A DNA stretch of 64,000 bases from Cordia subcordata (lineage: Eukaryota > Streptophyta > Magnoliopsida > Boraginales > Cordiaceae): the NCBI GenBank assembly GCA_028554755.1, contig JAPTOF010000020.1, positions 6,701,001-6,765,000 of the forward strand, written 5' to 3'. Each line of letters opens with the position of its first letter. Within the stretch, counting starts at the first letter, position 1. Below, piece after piece: positions 25,033 to 35,906 of the stretch. A model generated the notes under the pieces. That model was not told the DNA's origin and made no database searches. It saw only the letters and a list, made by a program, of their open reading frames with translations. The translations under genes were made by a program, and so were the position numbers.

Positions 25033-26208
25033 TTTGGGCCCATTTGGTTTTTTTTTTTTCAAGCGAGGGGGGGGCGCATGTTTCACTTTTCTAATAGATG
25101 CAAGTCTGATTGACTTTTAAAATAAAATGGAAACTTTGTTAAAAAGCTAAACTTTAAAAACAAAAAAATTAAAATTCTTAAGAAAGTGATATTTAAAAAT
25201 TTTGCTTTGCTTTCATGAGTTTTTGCTTAAATCCCAAAGTCCTCCTGAAATTTTAGTTTTTCTCATTTTCCCCTATGGTTTCAAGTTTTGTCAAATTGTG
25301 CCTTATGTTTAATGACAGTTTGTCACTTTCTACTTTATTGCTACTAATTTTATTTTTGTTTCATTATAAATGTTTGTTTGTTGTTGTAAAATCATTATTT
25401 TGTTTTGATTTTATAAAAAAGAATAGATTTCATTCTAAATTCAATATATATTTAATTTTCTCGTATAACACAAAAAACTACTTTTTATTTTTTATTTTTA
25501 CACTCTCAATAGTCAATTAATTCCAAAATATATGTATTAATTTAAGTAAAAAAGATTGAATTCTATTTGAAATGTATATAAATATGTTGAAAAAATAGAA
25601 AAAATCGTATCTAATATTTCTCTTTAATCCCGTGGATTGAAAAATTTTTGTCAATAGACTATTTTGTACATGTGTCATATTTTGAAACTAAAATCTTCTG
25701 ATTTTCAATTTGTTTGTAGATTCTTGTTGAATGATTTTACTAAATTATCTTATCTATTTTTCACTTTAATGAAATAAATAAATAAATAGAGAAGACATAA
25801 AAAAGTAAATAAATAAATAGAGAAGACATAAAAAAGAAAATAGCTTATTGTTAACAAAAAAAATTACGAATAAACTATTTTTTAATTTTTTGTAATTTGG
25901 AATTAAAACTTTTATAATCTGCAAAGTGATTGTAGATTTTTTTGGTTGAATAACTTTATCATGTTATTTTATTTTTTACTTTAATAAATAAATACAAACT
26001 ACTTTTCAATAAGGCTATGTTTGGTAAAGTTTGATACCATAGGGAAATACGGGTAAAATTATAATTTCCCGAGAGAGTTTGGAATTTAAGTTATAACTCA
26101 TGAGAGCATGACATTTACCCAAATAAGCATATAAAGATCATTAATTTTGAGGAAATTAAGGTGAAAGATATGGTAATATGGTCAGATGACATGCCTATGT
26201 GACTTAGG
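25033..26208. repeat. Macrosatellite unit 6, left part
   Basis: Starts at TTTGGGCCCATTTGG. It includes a 33-bp local tandem duplication (TAAATAAATAGAGAAGACAT) around 25778-25835. It is interrupted at GTGACTTA by a 1.6-kb insertion. Confidence 0.8.
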
Positions 26209-27832
26209 CCTGTTTGGAATAGTCTTATTTGGATTCTGAAATCTGATAGGTATTCTATCTAATAAGTATCTTATAAGAAACAAGTGTTTGATGTAATAAG
26301 ACTATTTGGTCTAGAAGTTTTATTAACTTAATATGAAATAGTAAAATAAGTTGAATTAACCAAAATGCCCTAAAATATCTAATAATAGAATTGATTGATG
26401 TACGACTATTATAAATTTAATCTAAAATTATTAATATAACCTATTTTGACAAAAAATAATCCTTTTGTGTCATCATATATGTTACTATAACGTAACTAAT
26501 TATAAAATTAAAATTCAAAGAAGTATTAAATAAATTAAAAAAACTTCAAAAGTGACAACAAATATCTTATTACAAAATTATAAAAGTTTATAAAGCACCG
26601 CTCTGCTTTGCCAAACATTATAATAAACATAGTGATCCATTTACAGTACAATTTCCTTCCTTTGCCAAATGTCATAGCAAATGTTGTTGCGAATTTGATC
26701 CATCTCCCCCTGGTTCATATTATTACTAGCACTTGTGATGTTTGTACTTTCTCAATGAACAACGTTATTATTTTGAGCCACCACTTCTTCAAAAAAGCTT
26801 TTAACTCTTACTCGACACTCCAACTCCACAGAGCACTAATGAACTTCATCTCCCTTTTATAATTAGAATAAGGCAAATAAAAAGCACAAAAGGCGGTGAA
26901 AATTGTGTTATTCCAGCAGCCACTGCAAGAAGTCTTGAAAAAATTCTTCTTCCTCCCCAGTGAAGCAGCAAATAGTTCTCACTATCTTGATGCATAAGAA
27001 CTTTGCCTCTAAAACAATTTCCTCCTCGCTTGATAACCCATAAACCCACTTTCCTCTTTTCTTTTTAATTTTCTCTTCCATTAGCCATAACCCATAAACC
27101 CAAAAGAAAGCAACCCCTCGGACACATGCAGTTTAGTAGAGAAAAAAGAAGATGAGGAAAAAAAAATTAATACATATCAGACAAAAGCAGCAGACCCATT
27201 TTTCTTTCCTTCTTCCCCTTTCTCGTCAACCCCAAATCTTCCAAAATGTGCATCAGAAAAAAAAAAAAAAAACTAAAAGTATTCTCTTTTGGTGCCTAAT
27301 ATTTGATCAAAAGAAAGCTCATCCCAAGTGAAATGATCTAATAAATAAAGGCAATTTTTTTTTCATATTTCAGAACATAAGAAAAAGAGGTGTAAGAAGA
27401 TTTTGGGGGAAAAAAAATTGGTCGTCATGGTGATTAGAAGATGACACAACACTGCAGTGGTGAGCTTGATCCCTCCTTCTTCTTCTTCTTCTTCTTCTTT
27501 AAGCTTGGTTGTAGTAGTTCAATGAGAGTGCTGTGTTTGAGAAAAGGGAGCTAGGGATTTTTTTTCGTCATTGGAGTCTTGAGAACATCAAATGAAGAGG
27601 GAGAGGGCAACATTGGTATTAATGTAAAAACATGAGGGTATTGATGGAAAGCAAAGTTTCATTAAACATTTCAAAAATTCCAAGTGTGTCCCAAACAAAA
27701 TATAAGATGAATTGGCCTTGCTTAAATTTTGACACTACAAATAAGTTGTCTTAAAATAAATATATTATCATAAGCCCAAAATAAACATGCTTTTTGACAT
27801 AAGATATGAAATAAGATAAAATGTTTATGTTA
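26209..27832. mobile_element. 1.6-kb insertion in unit 6, left end PIF/Harbinger-like
   Basis: The array unit breaks after GTGACTTA and resumes at about TTAAAATGACTTGAGTATTT. The inserted DNA begins GGCCTGTTTGGAATAGTC next to a TTA trinucleotide, as in Tourist/PIF-Harbinger elements. The right end (ATAAGATAAAATGT before TTA) is only a poor inverted match, so it may be eroded or truncated. The minus strand near 26590-26720 reads EMDQIRNNICYDIWQ, which weakly recalls the start of Harbinger-type proteins; downstream stops break it. A TTC microsatellite lies at 27474-27499. No intact gene. Confidence 0.5.
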
Positions 27833-28490
27833 AAATGACTTGAGTATTTTGCCTTTTCCATGCTTTAGTCAATTACTATCTGCTGCATGATTTATCGGTC
27901 AACTGCTTGTTCACTGTTTTGACTAAACAATTGAATAACGTGCTTGCAATCTTTCTTGACGAAGCTACCCAAGAAAACGTACAGCAAAAAAAAAAAAAAT
28001 TGCAAGACTGCTAACTTGCTGGGACATATCATTATTGTAGAATTTTATTAACTTGTAATTAGGAAAACTTATACATGATAGAATTTTATGTATCATATAT
28101 GGATCATATCTGAATTTGTGAATATTAGCATGTCTATTTTAGGGCCATTCTGGAGTGGCTTTTTCAAAAAGTATTTTTTTAAACAGCTTTTGGGACATAG
28201 TTTTTTTTAAGAGCTAAAAATTTTGGCTTTTAAATAAAGCTGTATTTTGTGCTTTTTTCATATATTCAGTTTTTTTGAAAGTCAAATCAAATAGTTATTA
28301 CAAATTTAATGTAATTCTTTTAGGAAAAAAAGGTACCTTTTCCTAAAAAAACCAATCCAAACAGCAAAACCATAAGATATGCACAACCATAAGATAAGCA
28401 TAGTCATAAATCATAAAGCAAAAGTACCAAATAGCTAATAGATGCAAGTTTCAAAAAACACACAAGAGTTAAAAGAAGGATGTTAACATG
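27833..28490. repeat. Macrosatellite unit 6, right part; end of array 1
   Basis: Conserved core, second MITE (about 28139-28364) and the CATAAGATATGCACAACCAT segment. It stops where GGGCCCGTTTGG of a next unit would start, and continues instead as single-copy-like TTAACATGGTCTTGACTAAA, which is paralogous to 52356. Confidence 0.75.
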
Positions 28491-28539
28491 GTCTTGACTA
28501 AAGATGCCCCTAAATCAATCAATTATTAAGAGAAGAACA

Positions 28540-28622
28540 AATATATAAATATATATATGTATATACATATAAATATATATGTATTTATATGTATATATAT
28601 ATACACATATATGTATATGTGT
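28540..28622. repeat. TA-rich tract at left border of the endogenous virus
   Basis: About 80 bases of (TA)n interspersed with TG/CA. A similar tract lies at the right border (36665-36714). The paralogous site near 52400 has only AAGTATATAATGATCC. Confidence 0.8.
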
Positions 28623-28652
28623 AAGTCATACTATATAATAGTTAGTGTTACT

Positions 28653-29765
28653 ATGATCAATCACTTTTCCTTCAATAACATGTTTAATATTTTTAGAAAA
28701 AATGATAACACTGTCAAAAATAGTAGGAAGGAAGAATATGATATTCCTCAGAATTTGGATTTGTTAAATAAATGGACAATTCCTAAAATTGAACCTAGGA
28801 TGATATATTCTTTTGGTACTTTTGAGAAATTAGGTCTCAAAGAAATTGTGAAGACCTGTGAAGAATCAGTTCCTATTTATAATGATGAACTGACTATCAG
28901 ATTGTTATCACAAGATGATATTGATGCATACACATCATCATATAAGTTCTTGCATATAGGACTTGTACAGGTTGCTTTCAAGCCTTTAATCTTATCTGGT
29001 TTGCCAGAAACATTTTTGGCTGTATTACGTGATGCACGTAATTTGAATTGAAAACAATCTCTGGTTGGAATCATGGAATCTAGTTTAGCACATGGTTCAA
29101 TTTATTTTAATGCTTATCCTAATTTGCAATTATCTTTGTCTGATATGAATATTCTTGATGCGTTAACTTTATATGTGAAGACGGATGGATATAATTATGT
29201 CCTAGGTACGGAAGTTATATGTATCTGTTATAGGGTTTATTTTAAACCTTTATATACTTTGAATCCTAGATGTAGGTTGATGAATACAAATCAACAAGAA
29301 ACAATATTGTTTGAATCTAATTTTAGTAGATCTAAAATAACTACTAGAAGATCTATAAAATGGGATGAAATAAATTTTCCTGAAACTTGGTTAGCGGAAA
29401 GTATAGTTCCAGCACAACCTATAATAAATGAAGATTTGGTGGATGCAATTCAAACATCTACTAGTGATATTCAGATCCAATTTCATAGGAAGAGTACTGG
29501 ATCTAATTCATTAGGTTTAGGAACATCTAGAATACCTAGATCTATTTCTACCCATTCTTATATTTCATCTATGGATTATAGAGTAGAGTTACCCAATACA
29601 GTAGGTAGTTCTAGTTCTAAATCTTTAGATCAAGAGACTTTAGGCAAGAGAGTCCAAGGTCTTAGAATAAATGAAGAAAATATAGTTCAAGGTATTTATA
29701 ATAATACTAAACAAAATAATTTTGAACCAGAAATAACTGAGTTAGAAGTTAATTTCCCAGTTTAA
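28653..29765 (+). pseudogene. Viral movement protein (30K superfamily), one internal stop
   Basis: Cell-to-cell movement protein ORF of the pararetrovirus. The first ATG downstream of the TA tract is at 28653; an upstream in-frame ATG inside the TA tract is rejected because it only translates the microsatellite. Recognisable 30K-family pieces are HIGLVQVAFKPL, the FLAVLRDAR segment with the conserved Asp, LAHGSIYFNAYPN and VICICYRVYFKPLY. An in-frame TGA at 29049-29051 interrupts it about one third along; otherwise the frame is open to a TAA at 29763. That stop overlaps the next ORF's ATG (TAATG). Confidence 0.82.
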
Positions 29766-32389
29766 TGGATAATAAAATCAAAATTGATTTCAGTCCAGGA
29801 AGCCCAGCTAGGAAACAAATACAAGCTGAGTTTAATAAACCAATTTTCCAATCATTTAGGGAATGGTTTGCTAGAAATATCCCTAGAGAAGAGAGAGATA
29901 TCCTTCAAAACCAGTTCTATGATTATTTATAACAAATAAATCAAATTAGGGATTTTATTCCTTGGTTTTTTGATAATTATTTAAGACAATGTATTAATGT
30001 CTTAGAAAGAATGTGGAAATTAAAAAATGGTGAGGAGATAGAATCTATTTATCCAGCAACCACACAACCTATCTTAATGGAAAAAGATAGAGTTAGGTTA
30101 TATGCCAATGCTTTCTTTAATATGCAAGAAAATGAAATCTTGCAGGCCACAACAAAACAAATTAATGATGTGGTAAAACAAAATAATTTTACTAATCTTT
30201 GTTTAGTAGCCTTAGGAGAACAGATAATGATTCTTAATAATAGGATGCTAAATATGTATATGGAAATTGAACAGATTAGGAAAAATATCAGGGAATATAA
30301 ACTTGAGAAAGGTGAGAATTCGGAGATAAATACTAATCCTATTCAACCTCCACTAGAAATAAAAAATTTTATTTTGGAACTAATAAGTGAATTTGGTAAA
30401 CTTTTGGATGATAAATTCAAAACATTAAAAATTAATGTTATTACCACAAATGATGTACCAGATTTAGTTGGTCACATAAGACAACAACAAATAGTTGATG
30501 ATAGTTTAAATAAACTCAGGGCATACAATAGTAAGTTTGCTAAGAAACTTGTAGGTTAGAAATTTTATTATCCCAGACCTAGTCCTCAAGATATATTATT
30601 AGAGGAACCATCCCAGGATCAGTTTTACTATCATGGTAAGACCATATATGAATGGAATATTGATGGGATGACAGAACAATAGATTTATAATACAATCCAT
30701 AGGATGATGACGTATTCTACAATATGTAAGCAAAACAACAATACAGATAAGAATATTGCTTTAATGATAATAGCATGTTTTACTGGTCAATTAAAAGGAT
30801 GGTGGGATAATTATCTTCAACAATCAGGAAGAGATACCATACTCAATTCAGTAAAACAAGAAGATGGTCAATCTAAGCCAGATGCCGTGTATATCTTGAC
30901 CATTAATATTTGTGAACATTTCACAGGAAGGTTTACAACTAATGTTGAGAATATTAGGTCACTTTTAAGTGCCCTACTTTAACCTCATTTACGTGATATA
31001 AGGATGTATTCCTTAGTCGCGTTATGGAATTACCAGATGCGAGTCAGTCCCATTGGAAATCTATGTTCATAGATGGACTTCCACATTTATTTGCTGAAAG
31101 AGTCAGGAAAACTCTTCGGGTAGGAGTGTTAGCCATATATTACAGCAATCTAAGTTATGGCACTATAATTGGTAAATGTATCCAAGAAGGTTTAGCTTTA
31201 TGTAATGAAATTAAGTTGAACCAACAAATTAAAAAACAAAATCTCACAGAAAAGAAACAATTAGGTTATTTCTGTGATCAGTTTGGTATAGATATGCCAT
31301 AGACTAGTAAGGCTAATAGGAAGACCTTACCAAAAATAGAAAAATTTAGATCCCCTAGTTACCAAAAGAAAATAGCAACTAGGAGAGAAAGAAAACAAAA
31401 GAAATTAGAGGAAAAGAAAAAAAGTGGTTATAAGAAATCACATAGAAAGAATATACCGACTTGTTATAAATGTGAGAAAGTTGGTCATTATGCCCATAAA
31501 TGTTGGACTAAGAAAAAAACTTAAGCAACTTAATATTGATGACGAGCATAAGGATAATCTTAGGAAGCTAATGCTCAATTTAGATTCAGATTTACAATCC
31601 ACTTCTGAGTCTGAAGTCACACAATCCTCTCAATCTTCAGAGGATCTTTATCACCTTCATAATCAATATACTGAATCAGAATTTGTTTCATCTTCAGATA
31701 AAGGTAAGGAACCTAATAAAGGTTGTTAGATGTGTGTTAATAAAATACAGAGTGAGGAAGAGAATAATTATTATAAAATTCTTTCTCAATTCCAAGAATT
31801 TCAAGTTAATGTGTTGACAAATGATAATATTATTGAACTCTTAAAAATAATTAAGGATTCAAATATAAGGGATAAGATTTTAGATTCTCTAGGAAAACAT
31901 AAAGAACTAGAAGAATCTATAGAAATTCCTTCTAGAGATTTTGTACCTTATACTCTTAAGGAAGTTAGGAGAAGGTTAGAAGATAGATATACAAAATCTT
32001 CGTCTAGCACAACTGTTCAGGATCTTCAAATAGAAGTAGATAATCTGAAAAAAGAAATAAAGATTTTAACTCAAGAAAATATGTTGATTAAGAATCAAAT
32101 AGGAATCTTAACTCACAGAAATGATATTATAGATAAACGAAAAACCATAGTCCAGGATAATACAGGACAAGGAAGTACCTTAGAATTAGAACCATTTTTA
32201 GGAAAAATGGAGTTTATAACTTCACAAAAATGGTTAGTTGAAATTACCTTATTAATCCAGGGAGATTATAAGAAAAATATGATTGCTCTTCTAGATAGTG
32301 GAGCAAATTTAAATTGTATTCCGGAAGGATTAATTCCTACAAAATATTTTGAAAAAAACCACACGTTCATTAAGTTCAGCAAGTGGTAA
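29765..32389 (+). pseudogene. Viral capsid and protease part of the polyprotein, multiply broken
   Basis: Starts at the ATG overlapping the movement-protein stop. Stops stand at 29930, 30557, 30680, 30980, 31300, 31522 and 31727, and frame changes occur near 30990, 31520 and 32370. Visible pieces are a coiled-coil-like N-terminal region (EIEQIRKNIREYKLEK), the capsid core (FTGQLKGWWDNYLQQ near 30780; FIDGLPHLFAERVRKTLR near 31060), a basic stretch, a zinc knuckle CX2CX4HX4C (CYKCEKVGHYAHKC, 31462-31503), an acidic Ser-rich linker, and the pepsin-like active site LLDSGANLNCIP (32288-32323). In family members this is one polyprotein continuing into RT. Confidence 0.85.
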
Positions 32390-33805
32390 TAAAATGGAGA
32401 TACTATATAAATTATCTCATGCATATATTTGTCATGATAAACAATGTATTCCAACTAGTTTTGTTTTAGTTAGGAATATGACAAATCAGGTCATTTTAGG
32501 CACCCATTTCCTTTATAAGAACTTATAAAAGAGATTACTACTCAAGGTATAATAGGTAGTTTTGAAGGAACAGAAATAACATTTAAATTTATTAGGGATC
32601 CAGTTACTAGGATGCTTAATGAAATAGTAGATTTAATAAAGGCTAAGGGAAATCAATTAAATTACCTTAGGCAAGAAATATCAACCTTAACAACAAAAGA
32701 TAGGTTGAGTGATCCAAAACTTCAGGATAAAATAAGATTGATAATAAATCAATTTTCGTCAGATATTTGTGCTGACCATCCTAATGCTTTTTGGGATAGG
32801 AAAAAACATATTGTTAGTTTACCGTATATTGATGGTTTTGATGAAAAGGATATTCCCACTAGATTTAGACCATGTCAGCTGAATCAGGAATATCTAGAAT
32901 TTTGTAAGAAGGAAATAGATAATCTTCTGAATAAGGGATTAATTAGGAAATCTCATTCACCTTGGAATTGTACAGGGTTTTATGTTAATAAACATGCAGA
33001 AAAGGAGCGTGGAGTTCCTAGATTAGTAACTAATTATAAGCCACTTAATAAGGTTTTAAAGTGGATTAGGTACCCTATTCCTAATAAAAAGGATTTACTT
33101 GATAGAGTTCATGATGCATGTATATTTTCTAAATTTGATATGAAGTCAGGATACTATTAAATACAGGTAGTTGAAGAATATAAGTACAAGACTGCATTTG
33201 TAGTACCTATAGGGCATTTTGAATGGAATGTTATGCCATTTGGATTGAAAAATACACCTTCTGAATTCTAAAATATTATGAATGATATATTCATACCTTA
33301 TAGTGATTTTATGGTTGTTTATATTGATGATGTCTTGGTATTTTCAAAAGACATTGAAACCCATTTTAAGCATTTGGATATTTTCAAAAAATTGATTATT
33401 CAAAATGGGTTGGTTGTATCTAAACCAAAGATGCAAATATTTCAATCTAAGATTAGATTTTTAGGACATTTTATTGAAGATGGGAAAATAATTCCTATTG
33501 ATAGAAGTATAGAATTTGCTTCTACGTTTCCTTATATGATTACTGATAAAAATCAATTGCAGAGATTCTTAGGTAGTTTGAATTATTTTTTACCTTATTA
33601 TAAGAATCTTGCCAGGGATACAACTATTTTATATGATAGGCTTAAAAAATCCCCTCAAGAATGGTCAGATAAACATACAGAAGCAGTTAGGTTAATAAAA
33701 TCAAAAGTTAAACAATTGCCTTGTTTAATGCTCGCGAATCCAACATGGTATAAAATTGTTGAGACAGATGCTTCTGATATTGGTTTTGGTGGTGTTTTGA
33801 AATAG
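32375..33805 (+). pseudogene. Viral reverse transcriptase, broken
   Basis: Continues the polyprotein after a frame change near 32370 (KMEILYKLSHAYIC) and another near 32520. The RT domain starts around 32850 (FRPCQLNQEYLEFCKKEIDN) and holds GLIRKSHSPWNC, VPRLVTNYKPLN, FSKFDMKSGYY, the catalytic YIDDVLVFS (33320-33346) and FLGHFIEDGK. Stops at 33158 (just after the SGYY motif) and 33269 fall inside conserved RT motifs. The start of RNase H, with TDASDIGFGGVL and its first catalytic Asp (33767), precedes a TAG at 33803. The catalytic Asp pair is retained, but the enzyme cannot be made from this copy. Confidence 0.88.
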
Positions 33806-34154
33806 GTTCACCCCATATCTAAACAAGAATATCTTGTTTGATATCACTCAGGCAAATGGAGTTCGAGTCAGCAAAATTATGCTACTATTGCTAAGGAAAT
33901 ATTAGCAATTGTCAAATGTATTTTGAAATTTCAAGATGATCTTCTTAACCAAAAGTTTAAAAAAAAAAACTAATTGTCAAGCTACAAAATATATGTTTAA
34001 TAAGGATTTCAAACATGATGTTTCCAAGCAAATGTTTGCAAGGTGGTAGGCTAATTTAGCCCCATTTGATTTTGAAATCCAATATATTCAGGGAAATAAT
34101 AATACTTTACCTGATTTTCTAGCCCGTGAATTTTTGCAGAATGCAACCCCCTGA
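33806..34154 (+). pseudogene. Viral RNase H, C-terminal part, broken
   Basis: Reads VHPISKQEYLV, a TGA at 33839, YHSGKWSSSQQNYATIAKE (with the catalytic Glu) and LKFQDDLLNQKF. A run of about 12 A residues at 33959-33969 shifts the frame, after which the domain continues (KYMFNKDFKHDVSKQMFARW, TAG at 34047, then FDFEIQYIQGNNNTLPDFLA). The polyprotein ends at TGA 34152-34154, overlapping the next ATG. Confidence 0.82.
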
Positions 34155-35706
34155 TAGGGGAGGAAGACACAAGGGTAGGGGGAAATATGCCCAATCAAAC
34201 TACCCTGGAAATCAAGGCCATGGAAAATATGTCCAACAATATGGTCGTGGTAGGGGAAATAAGGCCCCAGATTACCACTATGTAAATAAGGCGTTGGAAT
34301 TGGCTGTGGAAGAGGCTGAACACTAGAGAAATATGCTTCGGGCTGAAAAGTTTGATCTCTGATTACCACAACCAAATTCTCCTGTTTATGTGGAATTAAT
34401 AAAATTCCTTAATGATCAGGAGAGAAAAGTTGCAAAAAAGAATAAGCCTTCTTTTGCCTCAGCTCTGAATAATACGGAGCAAGATGATTCCTTGCAATAT
34501 TCACAAGGTAATCAACAGGAAATAATCCTGTATTTGTCACAAAGGGATCTTGTATATAAATAGGAACTTTGGATACTCATGCAAAAATATCTTGATGAGT
34601 TTTCCTTTCCGACTCAGTCATATAAGACTCGACACTATTATGAGAATATACTCATAAAGACATTATTTGCTGAGTTTGAGCATTTCAAGAAGAATGGTAA
34701 GGCAGATATGATGTCAAGAGATATTGCTTATAGCAAAATCTCTATCAAAAGCATAATAAATGCTGATCAGTGGGGATTAAGTACTCACAAGCTGAGGGAA
34801 TATAGTTCTTTCAATTTGAAGACCCCAATGCAATATTCATATTGGGATTATGTGGATGCTTTTACGAAGGTATTTTACTTCGAGAATGAGCAGCGAAAGC
34901 ATTCATGGTTCATGAAGATTGCTGCTGATGTTCTTGATAGAGAAATTCCATCATGGTTTATAATTTGGTGGAATTATTTTGGTCCAAATCCAACAATATT
35001 ACCGGAGCCATTCAAATGATTATATACAGAATGGTTGGAGTGTTCGCCAAGGGTCGCAAATCTTGAAGACCAACAACAATATGTTGAAGGTACGATGTCA
35101 ATGTATTTCTTTCTGGAATTCTCAATACCATGGATTGTTAGGTGGATTCTAGAGGTGGGACAAACACAACAACAACATATCCCATGCTTGAAGAGATCAT
35201 TCTTCACAAAGTTCTGGCACAAAATGGTCCAGAAAGATCCTAGCTCAAATCAATTATTTGCTCAGGATCAAATCAAAGAAATTGAAGACATTATTTCTCA
35301 ATATAAAGAGGAATTGAGAGAGAAGAATAATAAGATAATTGAAGATTCTCCAAAATCATCATTTGAACAATTTGCAATCAAGTTACAGCGGGAGAATCCA
35401 AATATTTCATCACAACAGATCATGGTTGCAGATATGAACCAGATCAAGGAGGAGACGTTGCAGTTCACTCAAAAAGGTGAATCCTCATCACCATCGGAGA
35501 TGTCAATGGAGGCGTCGCAACAGGGCAGCAGATATTTTTGCCTTGCAGGACAATCGCAGGATCCAGAGGAAGAAGGAGACTATTCTCTGGAAGACGTGTT
35601 TGAATCAGTTAAGGACGCGTTGCAAGGTCCATTGCAGATAAGGCCACGACAGGAAGAATCTTCCGGTCCACCTCAACAGGATAAAGATAGGGTAGGTGGA
35701 AAGTAG
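34141..35706 (+). pseudogene. Viral third ORF, unknown function, four internal stops
   Basis: The ATG at 34141 lies 14 bases inside the polyprotein end; this overlap decides the start over the in-frame ATG at 34126. The frame stays the same for 521 codons to TAG 35704-35706, with stops at 34324, 34360, 34561 and 35017 but no frameshift. The N-terminus is Gly/Arg/Gln-rich (GRGKY, GRGRGNK), suggesting RNA binding. A central aromatic-rich domain reads YSYWDYVDAFTKVFYFENEQ and IPSWFIIWWNYFGPNP. A second half contains PWIVRWILEVG, a coiled-coil-like segment (YKEELREKNNKI) and an acidic, Gln/Ser-rich tail (GQSQDPEEEGDYSLEDVF). Position and length fit ORF2 of florendoviruses, for which I know no assigned function. 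Confidence 0.75.
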
Positions 35707-35875
35707 ATTTGTCATTTAGGACAAATCATGTTACCTTTCTACTGTAGATAAATAGTAAGGTCTACTTTTTATTGTTATAAATAGTGTCTGTAATTATTAT
35801 TCCCGAATTCCAAATATTTGAAGTCCGTGGAAAACCATTTTGAATTTTTGTTTCATGTCTGAGCACCTAATTGTC

Positions 35876-35882
35876 TATAAAA
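35876..35882 (+). promoter_or_regulatory. Viral pregenomic promoter TATA box
   Basis: CTATAAAAGC lies 170 bases after the third ORF and about 550 bases upstream of the primer site. This is the usual position for the caulimovirid pregenomic RNA promoter. An upstream TGACT/TGAG-rich stretch (TCTGAGCACC, then ATGACTCAG just downstream) is visible. No canonical AATAAA was seen within the following 500 bases; AATAAT at about 35960 is the nearest. Confidence 0.65.
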
Positions 35883-35906
35883 GCATGACTCAGCATTAGA
35901 GTTAGG

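Larger units (their letters stand above)
7758..28490. repeat. Array 1: tandem ~1.83-kb macrosatellite units
   Basis: Six head-to-tail copies of a ~1.83-kb AT-rich unit. The internal landmark TTTATCGGTCAA recurs at about 8929, 10740, 20635, 22616, 24452 and 27893. Subtracting the two large insertions, spacing is 1.81-1.84 kb. Each unit runs: left half of a MITE (GGGCCCGTTTGGATTTTT), about 1.1 kb of non-coding DNA, a 180-bp conserved core with a short ORF, a second MITE (GGGCCCTTCTGGAGTGAC to GCCAATCCAAACAGC), then about 150 bp containing CATAAGATAAGCACAACCAT. Individual units are listed below. No gene was recognised. Confidence 0.85.

Noticed and set aside
26608..26862. 84-codon plus-strand ORF in the 1.6-kb insertion
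   Set aside because: Ile/Val/Leu-rich reading opposite the weak Harbinger-like minus-strand trace; no domain.
28557..28652. N-terminal extension of the viral movement protein through the TA tract
   Set aside because: The extra residues only translate the microsatellite (Tyr/Ile/Cys alternation). The natural start is the ATG at 28653.
34088..34375. Minus-strand 95-codon ORF rich in Pro
   Set aside because: It lies opposite the Gly/Arg-rich start of the viral third ORF and is a shadow of it.
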